In this document: positions 9,065 to 18,813 of the stretch, piece after piece
Layout: the number at the start of each line of letters is the position of its first letter
How positions within the stretch are numbered: position 1 is the first letter of the stretch
Assembly (NCBI GenBank): GCA_023393525.1
Contig: JAEWKZ010000040.1
Location: 3,564-67,563 of the forward strand
Length of the DNA stretch: 64,000 nt
Origin: Pseudomonadota bacterium
GTDB taxonomy: Bacteria > Desulfobacterota > Desulfovibrionia > Desulfovibrionales > Desulfomicrobiaceae
Direction of reading: 5' to 3'
Made by a program: the position numbers and the translations under genes
The notes under the pieces: model-generated
Databases searched by the model: none
Seen by the model: the letters and a program-made list of their open reading frames with translations, nothing else
What the model was told of the DNA's origin: nothing

Positions 9065-9424
9065 ATGGTCGATGTCTGTGAAATCCGCTGCATCCATCAG
9101 GACAGCGTCAATCGAGCCTTGGCGGGCAGGACCGACGAGGGCGTGCTGGACGAGGCCGCCGCGCTTCTGGGCGTGATTTCCGATCCGACGCGGCTCAAGA
9201 TCATGGACGCCCTGCGGCTGGGAGAGCTGTGCGTCTGCGACCTGGCGGCCGTGCTTTCCATGTCCATATCCGCCGTGTCCCATCAGCTGCGTGTTTTGCG
9301 AGCGGCCAGGCTGGTGCGCGGCAGGCGGGCGGGCAAGGTGATTTTTTACACGATCCATGACGGGCATGTGGAAAAACTCATGGACATGGCTCTGGAACAC
9401 TGCCGGCAGAGGTGCGGGGAATGA
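9065..9424 (+). CDS. ArsR/SmtB-family metal-sensing repressor
   Basis: A 119-residue winged-helix repressor preceded by a GGAAAGGAGG Shine-Dalgarno sequence. Two metal-site patterns are visible. The alpha3/N-terminal type has Cys5 and Cys9 (VCEIRC) with Cys56 and Cys58 in ELCVCDLAA, as in CadC. The alpha5 type has Asp99, His101 and His112 in DGHVEKLMDMALEHC, as in SmtB. The HTH is SISAVSHQLRVLRAARLV. Known relatives release DNA on binding Cd, Pb or Zn. It overlaps the downstream permease by ATGA, so it most likely controls that efflux protein and itself. Confidence 0.92.
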   Translation: MVDVCEIRCIHQDSVNRALAGRTDEGVLDEAAALLGVISDPTRLKIMDALRLGELCVCDLAAVLSMSISAVSHQLRVLRAARLVRGRRAGKVIFYTIHDGHVEKLMDMALEHCRQRCGE

Positions 9425-10491
9425 ACGAATTTCTGCTGGCATGCTGGGATATCCTGCTCGATTCGTCGTTCTGGATGCTCTTTGGCTTTTTCATGGCCGG
9501 CCTTTTGCGCGCTTTCGTGCCGCCCGATCTGGTGGCCAGGCATCTGGGCAAGAACCAGTCCGGCAACATCTTCAAGGCCGCGCTCTTCGGCGTGCCCCTG
9601 CCCCTGTGCAGTTGCGGGGTCATTCCTGCGGCTGCCGGACTTCGGCGGCAGGGTGCGGGCAAGGGTGCGACGGCCTCGTTTCTGATCTCCACCCCCGAGA
9701 CCGGCGTCGATTCCATGGCCGTGAGCTGGGCGCTCCTCGATCCGCTGATGACGGCGCTGCGGCCCCTGTCCGCCTTCCTGACGGCCATGGTCACCGGATT
9801 CTTCATCGACGCGGCGGACAAGGACGACACGTCGGAAGCCAAACCGCCGTCTTCCCTGCCTCCGCTGGGCGGGGGGCAGGGTTGCGCGTCCGGGTGCTGC
9901 TCCTGTCGCGATGAAGCGCCTGGTATCTGGAAACGCTTTCTCGACGGTCAGCGCTTCGCCTTCGACGACCTGCTGGCGGACATCGCGCCCTGGTTTGGCC
10001 TCGGAATCCTGCTGGCCGGAATCATCACCCTGTATCTGCCCGACGACCTGGGCCGGATGTTGCCGGGCGGGGGACTGACCGCGATGCTGGCCATGCTCGT
10101 CGTGGCCCTGCCCATGTACGTCTGCGCCACGGCCAGCACGCCCATAGCGGCGGCCCTGGCCCTCAAGGGCTTTTCGCCCGGAGCGCTGCTGGTTTTCCTG
10201 CTGGCCGGACCCGCCACCAACGCGGCCACCATGGTCATGGTCGGCAGGCTGCTGGGCAAGAAATCCGCCCTGATCTACGTGGGGTCCATCATCGCCGTCA
10301 CCCTTGCCTGCGCCGTGGCGGCCGACGCCCTCTACCTTTGGCTTGGATTCGAAGTCCACGGCTGGCTCGACAACGCGGGCTTCGAAGAGGGCGGGATGAT
10401 CCAGATCCTGTCCGCCCTGGTCATGTTCGCGGTGTTGCTCCGTTCCGCGCTGAAGCTCGCGACCCGACGGTTCGCGCAACTCTTGTCGTGA
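9421..10491 (+). CDS. Permease of the ArsP/SO_0444 family (metal or metalloid efflux)
   Basis: A 356-residue inner-membrane protein of the PF03773 permease type. The family motif PLPLCSCGVIPAAAGLRRQG and the second half-repeat VVALPMYVCATASTPIAAAL are clear, with 8-10 hydrophobic helices. A central loop has a Cys cluster (GCASGCCSCRDE, about residues 160-171) that could bind soft metals. Its ATG overlaps the stop of the ArsR regulator, so the pair forms a metal-responsive efflux operon. SO_0444 relatives are annotated as Cu/Zn exporters and ArsP relatives export methylated arsenicals; the actual substrate is not resolved. Confidence 0.88.
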   Translation: MNEFLLACWDILLDSSFWMLFGFFMAGLLRAFVPPDLVARHLGKNQSGNIFKAALFGVPLPLCSCGVIPAAAGLRRQGAGKGATASFLISTPETGVDSMAVSWALLDPLMTALRPLSAFLTAMVTGFFIDAADKDDTSEAKPPSSLPPLGGGQGCASGCCSCRDEAPGIWKRFLDGQRFAFDDLLADIAPWFGLGILLAGIITLYLPDDLGRMLPGGGLTAMLAMLVVALPMYVCATASTPIAAALALKGFSPGALLVFLLAGPATNAATMVMVGRLLGKKSALIYVGSIIAVTLACAVAADALYLWLGFEVHGWLDNAGFEEGGMIQILSALVMFAVLLRSALKLATRRFAQLLS

Positions 10492-10546
10492 CATTCGGCA
10501 GCCAGGTTTTCCGTGCAAAAACTCCATTCGGCCGCTTCGCACGGCG

Positions 10547-10593
10547 CATGAAAAAATCCCCCGTCCAGGATCTGGGCGGGGGATTTTTTCATG
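10547..10593. terminator. Bidirectional terminator between the permease and lysA
   Basis: CATGAAAAAATCCCCCG, a 13-nt loop, CGGGGGATTTTTTCATG. It is symmetric, with A and T tracts on both flanks, and serves two convergent genes. Confidence 0.9.
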
Positions 10594-10604
10594 AACAGGC
10601 GAGT

Positions 10605-11873
10605 CTATTTTAGTCTGTCGATGCAGGCCAGCCCGTCCTCTTCCAGGGCCACAAGGTCGTTGTAGACCTCGCGCTTGCGGATGAGCACGTGCTTGTCCCC
10701 CTCGACCATGATTTCGGCGGCGCGAGCCCTGGAGTTGTACTGCGAGGACATGACGAACCCGTAGGCCCCGGCCGAGAAGGCGGCCAGCAGATCGCCCTGG
10801 GCGACCTTGGGGAAGGTGCGGTTCTTGGCCAGGAAGTCGCCGGACTCGCAGATGGGGCCGACCACGTCGGCGGTCATCTCCTCGCCGTTTCCTTCACGCA
10901 CCGGGGCGATGCGGTGGTAGGAACCGTACAGGGAAGGGCGGACCAGATCGTTCATGGCCGCGTCGACGATGACGAAGTTCTTGCCCTCGTTGGTCTTGGT
11001 GTACTGCACCTCGGTCACCAGGATGCCGGTGTTGCCCGCGATGACGCGGCCCGGTTCGAGGATGAGGGTCAGGTCGAGATCCTTGAGGGAATCGACCAGC
11101 GCCTTGCCGAGCTGCTCGGGGTGGGGCGGCGTTTCCTCGTTGTAGGTGATGCCGAGGCCACCGCCCAGATCCAGGTATTTGATCGTGATGCCCATCTGCA
11201 CAAGCTGGCCGTGGAATTCCTTGAGCTTGTCCAGCGCCTCCATGAAGGGGGAAAGCTGGGTCAGCTGGGATCCGATGTGGCAATCAATGCCCACGGGCTC
11301 GACGTTGGGCAGGCTCATGGCCTTGGCGTAGACCTTCAGGGCGTCGGTCCGGGACAGGCCGAACTTGTTTTCCTTGAGTCCGGTGGACACGTAGGGGTGG
11401 GTCTTGGGGTCCACGTCGGGGTTGATGCGCAGGCTCACGCGGGCGACCTTGCCGAGGTCGGCGGCCACGGCGTTGATGCGCTCGAGCTCCTGTTCAGACT
11501 CCACGTTGAACATGAGGATGTCGGCGAAAAGGGCTTCCTGGATTTCCACGGTCTTCTTGCCCACGCCCGAGTACACGATTTTCCCCGGGTCCACTCCGGC
11601 TCTGAGCGCCCGGAACAGTTCGCCGCCGGAAACGATGTCCGTGCCCGCGCCTTCCTGGGCCAGAATCTTGAGGAAGCTCAGGTTGGAGTTGGCCTTGACC
11701 GAGTAGCAGGTCAGATGGTCGATGCCCTCGAAGGCGGAATCAAAGGCCTTGAAGTGGCGCTTCAAGGTCGTGGCGGAATAGATGTAGAGCGGAGTGCCGT
11801 ATTCGTAAACCAGATCGGCCACGGCAATGTCCTCGGCGTGCAGTTGACCGTTCTTGTATTGAAAATGGTGCAT
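10605..11873 (-). CDS. lysA: Diaminopimelate decarboxylase
   Basis: A 422-residue PLP enzyme that decarboxylates meso-diaminopimelate to L-lysine, the last step of lysine synthesis. The PLP lysine is Lys60 in CYSVKANSN; the glycine-rich phosphate loop is YLDLGGGLG, and the active-site Cys motif is GPICESGDFLAKNR. The start is supported by AAAGGAG. It is the last gene of the lapB-mutS-lipoprotein-lysA run, 19 nt after the lipoprotein stop, and is followed by a strong terminator. Confidence 0.97.
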   Translation of the reverse strand: MHHFQYKNGQLHAEDIAVADLVYEYGTPLYIYSATTLKRHFKAFDSAFEGIDHLTCYSVKANSNLSFLKILAQEGAGTDIVSGGELFRALRAGVDPGKIVYSGVGKKTVEIQEALFADILMFNVESEQELERINAVAADLGKVARVSLRINPDVDPKTHPYVSTGLKENKFGLSRTDALKVYAKAMSLPNVEPVGIDCHIGSQLTQLSPFMEALDKLKEFHGQLVQMGITIKYLDLGGGLGITYNEETPPHPEQLGKALVDSLKDLDLTLILEPGRVIAGNTGILVTEVQYTKTNEGKNFVIVDAAMNDLVRPSLYGSYHRIAPVREGNGEEMTADVVGPICESGDFLAKNRTFPKVAQGDLLAAFSAGAYGFVMSSQYNSRARAAEIMVEGDKHVLIRKREVYNDLVALEEDGLACIDRLK

Positions 11874-11892
11874 ATGCGTTCTCCTTTCGGGA

Positions 11893-12309
11893 TTAGGGGG
11901 CGGATGGGGTCAGAGTGATGATTTCGGACAGGGCTGGCGCGATGATCTGGTGCGTGTTGTCCGCCTTGAGGCGGATGCGCAGGGTCTGGCCCGGCAGCGG
12001 TTCGCAGATGGTGAAGATGTAGCTGTTCTCCCGCTGGTACACCGCCGAGTTGTAGGGGTAGTACTTGCGCACGAAGGACGGCGTGAAGGGGCAGGTCGGG
12101 CAGCCGTCCTGTTCGATTTCGATCAGGAAATATTCCAGATTGACCAGGCGTCCGCCCAGCTTGGCGTTGATCAGGATGCAGCCCTGTTCCATGCGGGCTT
12201 CCATGTGGTTGATCTGGATCATCTCTTCGCTGACGATGGGCTGCGGCCACTCTTTTTTGCCGCAGGCGGCGAGGGCGAGAAAAAGGCACAGGACGAGAAG
12301 ACGTTTCAT
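11893..12309 (-). CDS. Small predicted lipoprotein
   Basis: A 138-residue protein with a short basic N-terminus, a hydrophobic stretch and a lipobox (MKRLLVLCLFLALAACGKK), so Cys17 would be lipidated. The mature part has two further cysteines in GCPTCPF and no family I recognise. Its ATG overlaps the mutS stop (ATGA), implying translational coupling. The position between mutS and lysA resembles the small lipoprotein (LptM-like) genes often found next to lysA, but this protein is longer, so no function is assigned. Confidence 0.85.
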   Translation of the reverse strand: MKRLLVLCLFLALAACGKKEWPQPIVSEEMIQINHMEARMEQGCILINAKLGGRLVNLEYFLIEIEQDGCPTCPFTPSFVRKYYPYNSAVYQRENSYIFTICEPLPGQTLRIRLKADNTHQIIAPALSEIITLTPSAP

Positions 12310-14924
12310 GACGATCCTGCCATAGCCTTCCACTGGTGGAGCAGGGTGAGTGCGTCCAGGGGGGAAAGCTCGTTGACGTTGACTTTTTTCAGGGCTTTCA
12401 AGACCTCGTGTTCCTCTGGCGCCTGGCGCGGGGCCTGGGTCTGGACCAGACCGGGCAGCGCGACCTGACGGCTGATGAAATCGTTGCGCTTCGAACCGCC
12501 GGGGGCGTGACGCTCAAGCACCGCCAGGATTTCCTTGGCCCTGGTCACCACCGAGGCCGGCACTCCGGCCAGGCGGGCGACCTCGATGCCGTAGCTGCGA
12601 TCGGCCGGACCGGGAACCAGACGGCGCAGGAAGACGATGTCGCCCTTCCATTCCTTGATGGCGATATTGTAATTGCGCACGCCGGGCAAGCGGTCTTCGA
12701 GCACGGTCAGTTCGTGGTAGTGGGTGGCGAAAAGGGTGCGGATTCCGCCCTGACGCCTGGCCAGCTCCTCGGCCACGGCCCAGGCCAGGGAGAGGCCGTC
12801 GAAGGTGCTCGTGCCCCGGCCGATCTCGTCCAGGATGACCAGGGAGCGTTTGCCCGCCTGACGCAGAATGCGGGCCGTCTCGGTCATCTCGACCATGAAG
12901 GTCGACTGGCCCATGGCCAGGTTGTCCGATGCGCCGACGCGCGAGAAGATGCGGTCGCACAGGCCGAGCCGGGCCGTGGCCGCCGGAACGAATCCGCCCA
13001 TTTGCGCCAGGATGCAGATGAGCGCCACCTGTCTGAGGACGGTGGATTTGCCGGCCATGTTCGGACCGGTGATGAGGAGCACCCGGCCCGACTCGTCCAG
13101 GACGAGGTCATTGGGGATGTAGTTCGAGCGGCCCTGCACCGCTTCGACCACCGGATGCCGCCCGGCCCGTATGGTCAAGTCCAGGCCGTCGTGCAGTTCG
13201 GGCCTGCTCCATTCCCATTTGCGCGCGGCCTGGGCCAGACCCTGGGTGAAATCGAGTTCGGCCAGGATCTCGGCCATGCCCATGAACCGGGCCCTGTGCC
13301 CGGCCACTTCCTCGCGCAGCAAAAGAAAGAGCTGGTATTCCCGCGTCTTGCGCCGGTCGGATGCGCTGAGGAGCTTGTCCTCCAGGCCCTTGAGTTCTTC
13401 GGTGATGTAGCGTTCGGCGTTGACCAGGGTCTGACGGCGGATGAAATGCGCCGGCGGTTCGACCGAGACGGCCTTGCTCAGCTCGAAATAGTAGCCGAAA
13501 ACCTTGGTGTAGCCGAGTTTGAGCTTGGGCAGGTCGCAGGCCAGGCGTTCGCGTTCGAGCATGGCGGAAAGGGCCGCCTCGCCATGGTCGGTCAGCTCCA
13601 TGAGCTCGTCCAGGGCAGGGTCGTAGCCGGGCCTGAACAGCCCGCCTTCGGTGATGACCGGCGGCAGGGAGTCGGCCAGGGCGCGGGTGAGCAGGTCATG
13701 CACGTCGGCCAGGTCGTCCCAGCCGCGCAGCAGAGCGGCAAGCCTGGGCGGCGGAGATTCAAGCTCCAGCAGGGATTGCCGCAGGCGCGGCAGTACCGCG
13801 AGGGAGGTCTTGAGGGCCCCGAAATCCTTGGGCGTGGAGCGGTTCACGACGATGCGCGTGCACAGGCGCTCCAGATCGTAGACGTTGTCCAGGGCCCGGC
13901 GCAGATTCTCCCGTGCCGTGTCGTGGTCGTGCAGATAGGCCACCAGCTCCTGCACCGGCAGGATGCTGCCCAGATCCTTGAAGGGCTGGTGCATGCGGGT
14001 CTCCAGCAGCCTGCCGCCCATGGGCGTCTGGGTCTGGTCCAGCACGTGCCGCAGCGTGCCCCGGCCCTTGCCGCCGTCCATGGTCCGGAAAAGCTCCAGA
14101 TTGCGCTCCGTGACCTCGTCCAGGAGCAGGGTGGCGGTGAGGTCCAGGGGCTTGAAGGGGGCGAGGTGGGTCAGGTCGCGCTTCTGGGTCAGCTCCAGAT
14201 AGGTCAGCAGGGCACCGCAGCACCGGGTCAGGGCAGGTTTGTCGTCCAGATCCAGGGTTTGCAGGCCGGGCACGCCCTGGGCGCGCAGGATCTTGTCCTC
14301 GGCCCCGCGGCCGTCGAAATAGGATTTTTGCGGATAGCGCGAGAGCCTGGACTGCCAGTGCTCAAGACCTTTGGGCAGGGGCTGGCTCTCGGCCAGGAGC
14401 AGTTCGCGCGGGTTCATCTTGACCAGCCACTGCCACAGCACCGCCTCGTTTTTGGTCTGGATGCCGGACCACGCGCCCGTGGAGAAATCGACCCAGGCTA
14501 GGCCGCCGCCGAGATCCCCGTCCCAGAACAGGGCGCCGAGAAAATTATGTCCCTTGGCATCGAGATTGATGTCCTCGACCACGGTGCCCGGGGTCAGCAC
14601 CCGTGTCACTTCGCGTTTGACCAGCCCCTTGGCCTGCTTGGGGTCCTCGACCTGGTCGCACAGAGCCACCTTGTACCCTTTGTCCAGAAGCTGGCGCAGG
14701 TATTCGTCGATGGCGTGATGGGGCATGCCGCACATGGGCACCGGGTTTTCCGCGCCGGGATTGCGGCTGGTCAGGGCGATCTGCAACTCCCTGGCCGCGA
14801 TCTGGGCGTCCTCGAAGAACAGCTCGAAAAAATCGCCCATGCGGAAAAAGACCAGCGTGTCCGGATGCTCCTCCTTGACCCGCAGGTACTGCTCCATCAT
14901 GGGCGTCAGCTTGACCGTGCTCAT
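12306..14924 (-). CDS. mutS: DNA mismatch repair protein MutS
   Basis: An 872-residue mismatch-recognition ATPase. The N-terminal mismatch-binding motif is FRMGDFFELFFEDA (Phe-x-Glu). The ATPase carries Walker A in LITGPNMAGKSTVLRQ, Walker B in SLVILDEIGRGTSTFDG and the ATHYHELT switch. The start MSTVKLTPMMEQYLRVKEE is right for the family; its ATG overlaps the stop of the upstream LapB-like gene. The reading frame stays open a further 300 nt upstream without MutS similarity. A partner mutL is not in the window. Confidence 0.97.
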   Translation of the reverse strand: MSTVKLTPMMEQYLRVKEEHPDTLVFFRMGDFFELFFEDAQIAARELQIALTSRNPGAENPVPMCGMPHHAIDEYLRQLLDKGYKVALCDQVEDPKQAKGLVKREVTRVLTPGTVVEDINLDAKGHNFLGALFWDGDLGGGLAWVDFSTGAWSGIQTKNEAVLWQWLVKMNPRELLLAESQPLPKGLEHWQSRLSRYPQKSYFDGRGAEDKILRAQGVPGLQTLDLDDKPALTRCCGALLTYLELTQKRDLTHLAPFKPLDLTATLLLDEVTERNLELFRTMDGGKGRGTLRHVLDQTQTPMGGRLLETRMHQPFKDLGSILPVQELVAYLHDHDTARENLRRALDNVYDLERLCTRIVVNRSTPKDFGALKTSLAVLPRLRQSLLELESPPPRLAALLRGWDDLADVHDLLTRALADSLPPVITEGGLFRPGYDPALDELMELTDHGEAALSAMLERERLACDLPKLKLGYTKVFGYYFELSKAVSVEPPAHFIRRQTLVNAERYITEELKGLEDKLLSASDRRKTREYQLFLLLREEVAGHRARFMGMAEILAELDFTQGLAQAARKWEWSRPELHDGLDLTIRAGRHPVVEAVQGRSNYIPNDLVLDESGRVLLITGPNMAGKSTVLRQVALICILAQMGGFVPAATARLGLCDRIFSRVGASDNLAMGQSTFMVEMTETARILRQAGKRSLVILDEIGRGTSTFDGLSLAWAVAEELARRQGGIRTLFATHYHELTVLEDRLPGVRNYNIAIKEWKGDIVFLRRLVPGPADRSYGIEVARLAGVPASVVTRAKEILAVLERHAPGGSKRNDFISRQVALPGLVQTQAPRQAPEEHEVLKALKKVNVNELSPLDALTLLHQWKAMAGSS

Positions 14925-16015
14925 GACCCCTCGTCGCTCAAAAGCTGGCGGATGGTGATGGAGTGCCAGGACATGCATTTGGGGCAGCAGAAGAAAATCT
15001 GCCCGCGCTTGAGGCCGCAACGGCCGCAGACGAAGCGTTTGGCTTCGCGCGCCCGGCGCAGCAGAAATTCCAGTTGCAGCTCGAAAACCGGGGTCATGCG
15101 CTGCTCCGGCAGCGACATGGTCAGAAGCTCCAGCCGGGCGGGCCAGAAGGCCGGGCTCATGAGCAGAGCCTTTTCCTGCCAGGTTTTGGCCTCCTCGATC
15201 CGGCCATGGGCGCGCAGCAGGCACCCGGCGTAATGCAGCGGAGCGATGTCCGGAGGATGGCTTTCGATGACGCTCAGCAGGCCGTCCATCTTCGCGGCCG
15301 GGAGAATGGCTTTGACTGGCGCTCCGGAGTCCTCGAAGTCGAGCAGGGGATCAAGGAGCACGAAGCCCAGGTGCGTCCCGACGGCCTCAAGACCCTGGTC
15401 GAGCAGGCTCAAGACCTCGTCCCAGGCCTCCAGGCCGATCTGGTACATGATCCCTTCCAGCCAGGCCTCTGGCGACGCGGGATAGAGAGCCCTGGCCTCG
15501 GCCAGCAATCCGGGGTTCGCGACTCCTGTTCCGCTCGTGGCGGCCCGGACCAGGTAGTGGGCGGCCTGCAGGTGATGCCCCATTTTCTTGTATTGACGGC
15601 TGGCGGCCAGAAAATCCCCGCCCTTGGCGTGCAGGAGGGCCATTTCCAGCTCCAGCGCCGGGGTGTCGCCGCCGATGTCCCTGCTTTGGCGCATGGCTTC
15701 CTCGGCCCGGTCCAGAATGCCGGCCCGGGAGTAGTCCCGGCCCAGTTCGAAGAGGATGCGGCCCTGGTCCTCGCGGCCAAGGTCGGGCCGTTGCAGGAGG
15801 GAACTGCGCATCTGGATGGCGCGGTCAAGCTCGCCGCGCATGCGATACAGGTTGCCAAGGGCCGAGCAGATCTCCACGGCTCCCTGGTGGTTGCGCATGG
15901 CGCGCGAGAGATCGTCGATGGCGGCCAGGGCGTCCTGGGCCGGATTCGGCGGCACGGGCGAAAAGAGATCGGCGTGGTCGTCGCGCAGTCCCAGTAGGGA
16001 CCTGAGCCATTGCAT
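14921..16015 (-). CDS. lapB: LapB-like TPR protein with C-terminal rubredoxin-type metal site
   Basis: A 364-residue protein. The N-terminal half holds TPR-like repeats (SALGNLYRMRGELDRAIQMR, ELGRDYSRAGILDRAEEAM) close to LapB/YciM, which in E. coli controls LPS synthesis by delivering LpxC to FtsH. The C-terminus has a CGRCG...CCPKC knuckle pair followed by MSWHS, the LapB rubredoxin-like domain. Unlike E. coli LapB there is no N-terminal membrane helix. The start has GGAG upstream. A lapA gene lies 1.2 kb upstream on the same strand, supporting the assignment, and the downstream mutS overlaps by ATGA. Confidence 0.8.
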   Translation of the reverse strand: MQWLRSLLGLRDDHADLFSPVPPNPAQDALAAIDDLSRAMRNHQGAVEICSALGNLYRMRGELDRAIQMRSSLLQRPDLGREDQGRILFELGRDYSRAGILDRAEEAMRQSRDIGGDTPALELEMALLHAKGGDFLAASRQYKKMGHHLQAAHYLVRAATSGTGVANPGLLAEARALYPASPEAWLEGIMYQIGLEAWDEVLSLLDQGLEAVGTHLGFVLLDPLLDFEDSGAPVKAILPAAKMDGLLSVIESHPPDIAPLHYAGCLLRAHGRIEEAKTWQEKALLMSPAFWPARLELLTMSLPEQRMTPVFELQLEFLLRRAREAKRFVCGRCGLKRGQIFFCCPKCMSWHSITIRQLLSDEGS

Positions 16016-16111
16016 GAGGTTTTCTCCGGTTTACACCGCTGGTGTTAAAAACATGTCTGAAACATCGCATGACACGGTTGCGGGCCGGAAGGGTCGTCCC
16101 GCCCGCCCGCG

Positions 16112-17131
16112 TCACGCCCCCAAATGCCTGGCATACCATCCGCCCGCCTGCGCCAGGCCCTGACGGACGTCCCAGGCGGGATCGTACCCGAGCAGGCGGC
16201 GGCTTTTGGAGATGTCGGCCAGGGAGTGGCGGACGTCTCCGGCCCGGAAGTCGCGGTACGCAGGCTGGGCCTGGGCGCAGCCGGGCATGAACGTGGCCGC
16301 TTCGTCACGGATGAGCCCGAAGAGTTCGTTCAGCGTGGTGCGCTGTCCGAAGGCGACGTTGAAGACCTCCCCGGCCACCGGGCCCGTGGCCGAAGCCGCC
16401 AGGATGTTGGCCTGCACGCAGTTGTCGATGAAGCAGAAATCGCGGCTGGTCTCGCCGTCGCCGTTGATCCAGACCGTCTCTCCGCGCAAAAGGCCCGCGA
16501 ACCATTTGGGAATGACGGCGGCATACGCGCCCTCGGGATCCTGGCGACGGCCAAAGACGTTGAAATAGCGCAGTCCCACGCTGTCCATGCCGTAGGTCTT
16601 CAGAAACACCTCGGCGTAGAGTTCGTTGACGTACTTGGTCACCGCATAGGGGGACAGGGGCTTGCCGATTTGATCCTCGACCTTGGGCAGGCCCGGGTGG
16701 TCGCCGTAGGTGGAACTCGACGCCGCGTACACGAAGCGCGAAACCTTGCTGTCCTTGGCCGCGACCATCATGTTCAGAAATCCGGTCACGTTGTTGGCGT
16801 TGGTCAAGAGGGGGTCGACAATGGAGCGGGGCACGGAGCCCAGCGCCGCCTGATGGAGCACGAATTCAACGCCCGCGCAGGCCTCCATGCAGGTCGGCAA
16901 ATCGCGGATGTCGCCCTCGATGAGCTTGAATCCGGCCCATTGCCCAGGCGTGACCCCGGCCTTGACCTCTTCGAGATTGTGGCGGTGGCCGGTGGAAAAA
17001 TTGTCCAGCCCGGTGACCTGCTGGTCATGGCGCAGCAGCGTTTCGAGCAGGTTCGAACCGATGAATCCGGCGACGCCCGTGATGAGCCAATGGTGCCTGG
17101 ATTCAAGAATGGGTAAGGATTTTTGGTGCAT
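16112..17131 (-). CDS. wbpP: UDP-N-acetylglucosamine C4-epimerase, WbpP/TviC type
   Basis: A 339-residue extended SDR-family enzyme. The NAD-binding motif is TGVAGFIGSNLLE; the catalytic Ser/Tyr/Lys lie in AASSSTYGDHPGLPKVED and SPYAVTKYVNELYAE. The segments LHQAALGSVPRSI and RYFNVFGRRQDPEGAYAAVIP are characteristic of WbpP-type epimerases that interconvert UDP-GlcNAc and UDP-GalNAc for surface polysaccharide. It lies between lapA and the lapB-like gene, consistent with a cell-envelope role. A terminator separates it from lapA, so it probably has its own promoter. Confidence 0.88.
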   Translation of the reverse strand: MHQKSLPILESRHHWLITGVAGFIGSNLLETLLRHDQQVTGLDNFSTGHRHNLEEVKAGVTPGQWAGFKLIEGDIRDLPTCMEACAGVEFVLHQAALGSVPRSIVDPLLTNANNVTGFLNMMVAAKDSKVSRFVYAASSSTYGDHPGLPKVEDQIGKPLSPYAVTKYVNELYAEVFLKTYGMDSVGLRYFNVFGRRQDPEGAYAAVIPKWFAGLLRGETVWINGDGETSRDFCFIDNCVQANILAASATGPVAGEVFNVAFGQRTTLNELFGLIRDEAATFMPGCAQAQPAYRDFRAGDVRHSLADISKSRRLLGYDPAWDVRQGLAQAGGWYARHLGA

Positions 17132-17149
17132 GATGGTTCCGATTTGTGG

Positions 17150-17187
17150 AAAAAAATTGCGTCCCGAAGGAATGGGCCTTGGGACGC
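17150..17187 (-). terminator. Rho-independent terminator after lapA
   Basis: On the minus strand GCGTCCC, a 15-nt loop, GGGACGC, AATTTTTTT. It lies 38 nt beyond the lapA stop and just upstream of the epimerase start. Confidence 0.8.
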
Positions 17188-17224
17188 ACGACAGCAGGGT
17201 GGACGACGAATCGTGCCGGATGCT

Positions 17225-17572
17225 CTAGTTCTGGATGTTTTCGGTGGATTCCGCGGTGGTGTACTCGTCCATGGTCTTGGGGCGCAGGGATTCCACTTCG
17301 CGCTGCAGGGAGTCCACTTCCTTCTTGTACTGGCGGCACTGTTTGGACAGGCGGATTTTTTCCAGGAAGAAATAGAAGGTGCAGAGCAGCGAACCGATCA
17401 CGAAGGCCATGAGAATGATCAGGTAGAAGGGCACCGCCTCGGTCTGGTAGTGCCAGCCGAAGACTTTGAGTTCGAGCGCCAGTTCCTGGATCAGGATCTC
17501 GTGGTTCTGAACAAAGAAGAGCATGGAGAAGAAGAAAAGGGCTACCAGGCCCAACACCTTGAGATATCGCAT
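17225..17572 (-). CDS. lapA: LapA-domain (DUF1049) membrane protein
   Basis: A 115-residue protein with two transmembrane helices (about residues 4-22 and 48-70; VPFYLIILMAFVIGSLLCTF) followed by a cytoplasmic coiled coil (KIRLSKQCRQYKKEVDSLQ). This is the LapA/YciS layout. The start has GAGGTGAC. It lies 9 nt after the HIT gene and is followed by a terminator. In E. coli LapA works next to LapB; here the two are separated by the epimerase. Confidence 0.85.
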   Translation of the reverse strand: MRYLKVLGLVALFFFSMLFFVQNHEILIQELALELKVFGWHYQTEAVPFYLIILMAFVIGSLLCTFYFFLEKIRLSKQCRQYKKEVDSLQREVESLRPKTMDEYTTAESTENIQN

Positions 17573-17581
17573 CCGTCACCT

Positions 17582-18070
17582 CTACCGTTTAAGGTTGTTG
17601 AAAAAAGGCTTCAGGCGTTCATAGGTCGAACGAAGATGCTCGGGCAGAACGCTTGTTTCCGACATGACCGCCATGAAGGAGTGGTCTCCGTTCCAGCGCG
17701 GCACAAGGTGCACATGGAGGTGTTCCCTGATCCCGGCGCCGGCGGCCTCGCCTATGTTGACTCCAATGTTTATTCCGTGCGGGTTGAAAGCCTGTTCTAG
17801 GATAAAAGCGCACTTTTGTACATAGTTCATGATCTCGTGACTTTCCCTCTCGTCGAGCGCGGTGATGTTGCTGACGTGCCGGTACGGGGTGACCATGAGG
17901 TGCCCGTTCGAATAGGGAAAGATGTTCATGATCACGAAACAGTGCGCGGCGCGGTGCAGCACGAAGCGTTCGGCGTCGCCGTCCGTGGACTCGGGCAGGC
18001 AGAAGACGCAGGAGTCGGGCTTGGGACCGAGGATGTAGTCGATGCGCCAGGGGGCGTGTATGGTTTTCAT
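17582..18070 (-). CDS. HIT-family nucleotide hydrolase/phosphorylase
   Basis: A 162-residue histidine-triad protein with catalytic motif HLHVHLVPRW (about residues 117-126) and an N-terminal CVFC pair that with downstream His residues may bind zinc, as in Ap4A phosphorylase-type HIT proteins. Relatives cleave dinucleoside polyphosphates or nucleoside phosphoramidates. It begins 2 nt after the ABC ATPase stop with no strong Shine-Dalgarno sequence, suggesting translational coupling. Confidence 0.88.
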   Translation of the reverse strand: MKTIHAPWRIDYILGPKPDSCVFCLPESTDGDAERFVLHRAAHCFVIMNIFPYSNGHLMVTPYRHVSNITALDERESHEIMNYVQKCAFILEQAFNPHGINIGVNIGEAAGAGIREHLHVHLVPRWNGDHSFMAVMSETSVLPEHLRSTYERLKPFFNNLKR

Positions 18071-18072
18071 GG

Positions 18073-18799
<727 letters not shown>

Positions 18800-18813
<14 letters not shown>

